A stretch of 20,731 nt of DNA, taken from assembly GCF_000330505.1 (NCBI RefSeq), contig NW_004191876.1, forward strand, positions 210,941 through 231,671, in the 5' to 3' direction. Under the pieces are notes generated by a model. It ran no database searches. It saw nothing but the letters and a program-made list of their open reading frames with translations, and had not been told where the DNA came from. Every line of letters starts with the position of its first letter. The first letter of the stretch is position 1. A program made the position numbers and the translations under genes. Below, piece after piece: positions 19,908 to 20,731 of the stretch. The DNA is from Entamoeba invadens IP1. Lineage: Eukaryota; Evosea; Mastigamoebida; Endamoebidae.

Positions 19908-20171
19908 ACCATTCATTAATACATTGCAATTATGATAAAGAATCAAATATATTATTAAGAATATGAAAAAATGGTAATGTTTCTAGTTACAAATTGAAAA
20001 TAATCAAAAAGATGAGTAAATTATCATGAAAAAATAACAAATCCATTTTTTTTCATTTTTATTTATTTAATATTAAAATATATTATTATTGAAATATTTT
20101 ATAATAAATTAATAATAATACAAAGTTTATATAATTTTTTTAAAGGGAAGTTAAATAAAAGCTTTCATTTT

Positions 20172-20213
20172 GTACAACCATGAGAGGGACCCTTTAATGT
20201 TCTATAAATTGAA
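20172..20213 (+). repeat. Element B, copy 9
   Basis: GTACAACCATGAGAGGGACC then CTTTAATG and TTCTATAAATTGAA. This is the most diverged copy: CCCC has become CCCT and the palindrome has one mismatch. GAGG can still pair with CCTT around GAC. Confidence 0.7.
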
Positions 20214-20260
20214 TTTTTTTATTAATACATTGAACTATACCTTAAGTAAATAATTGAAGA

Positions 20261-20731
20261 ATAATATCAAATAATGAAAACGAAATCAATAGTATTCATT
20301 ATTTAAAGAATTAATATTTTATTTCTAATAAATAAATTATTGATGTTGTTTTGTTTATTTTGAGAAATAACAAGAATACTTAAGAAATTTGACATGAATT
20401 TTGAGAATTGTATGAAGTAAAACAAATGTTTAAAAAAAACGTGGTTGTTAATCTGAATCCAAATGTGTTAATAAAAAGTGGATTTGAGTATTTCCGTTAT
20501 AACCTTTTTCATAAATTTCACAATAATTTAAATGTATCTTTTCTTTAAATACCTTTGAAATACCAAACAAAATAATAGAAATGATAATGTAGATGGTATT
20601 AATTAATTAATAAGAATAAAGATTAAGTTGAATAAATAATTTTTATTAAATAATTTTTTTTATTTGTGTAAATTTTCAAATTGTGGAGTAGAACACTGAT
20701 TAAATTATTAAATTTAAAGAAAACACTTAAT
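20261..20731. other. AT-rich spacer after the array
   Basis: No B core is present at the expected next position (about 20475). No gene was seen up to the end of the window. Confidence 0.5.

Larger units (their letters stand above)
19419..20260 (+). repeat. Tandem array of about 300-bp B units, array 3
   Basis: Three B cores start at 19562, 19865 and 20172, spaced 303 and 307 bp apart. The linker from A to the first B closely matches the one at 2841-3003. Before the second and third cores the T-run is followed by AAAGGGAAGTTAAATAAA, the clearest form of the upstream A-rich motif seen in array 2. No further B core appears before the window ends. Confidence 0.7.

Noticed and set aside
17646..20213. 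B arrays as a CRISPR array
   Set aside because: Repeats are separated by 240-280 bp of related spacer, not by short unique spacers, and the sequence appears eukaryotic.
17401..20213. Arrays as Entamoeba-type tRNA gene arrays
   Set aside because: No tRNA cloverleaf or B-box sequence of the GGTTCGAATCC type is found in A, B or the spacers.

Overview
This window looks like a gene-poor, very AT-rich stretch of a eukaryotic nuclear genome, probably from a protist. I found no intact protein gene of normal length, no rRNA and no tRNA. The best organism guess is an Entamoeba-like amoeba, perhaps the E. invadens type. This is an inference from three things: the AT-rich background, decayed relics of a ClpB/Hsp101-type chaperone, and several kinds of degraded DNA transposon including a Tc1/mariner relic. 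No species-diagnostic gene is present, so other AT-rich protists or fungi are possible.

Layout. Positions 1-2640 are AT-rich spacer with a degenerate 20-bp-period repeat (about 328-490) and a GC-richer short reading frame (1177-1359, minus). Positions 2641-3060 hold one copy of a composite repeat module (A + B, below). Positions 3328-4472 are a decayed Tc1/mariner element with a recognisable transposase relic. Positions 4500-9300 are spacer containing an inverted repeat pair (4520-4587 and 6156-6222), two hairpins near 5.1 and 5.6 kb, and a 245-bp direct repeat pair (6943-7187 and 8615-8860). Positions 9294-9508 are a small MITE with 22-bp terminal inverted repeats flanked by TA. Positions 9511-12226 are featureless. 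Positions 12227-12904 are a second foldback element flanked by TTAA. Positions 12905-14470 are featureless. Positions 14480-15715 (plus) and 15715-16600 (minus) are two convergent decayed genes: a lysine- and glutamate-rich coiled-coil-like relic and a ClpB/Hsp101 relic.

The most unusual content is a two-part repeat family at 17335-20220, with one module copy also at 2.7-3.05 kb. Element A is a 99-bp GC-rich block present three times (2742, 17401, 19320). Copies 2 and 3 each differ from copy 1 at a single base, although their flanks have diverged. Element B is a block of about 43 bp present nine times. It contains a potential four-base-pair hairpin, a start-to-stop frame of five codons in most copies, and the palindrome TTCTATAAATAGAA. 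B follows each A by about 240-260 bp and then recurs about every 280-320 bp (A-B; A-B-B-B-B-B; A-B-B-B). Its AT-rich spacers are related but much more diverged. Conserved cores in drifting spacers suggest selection on RNA structure, protein binding or promoter function, or else a recently amplified satellite. I do not recognise this family.
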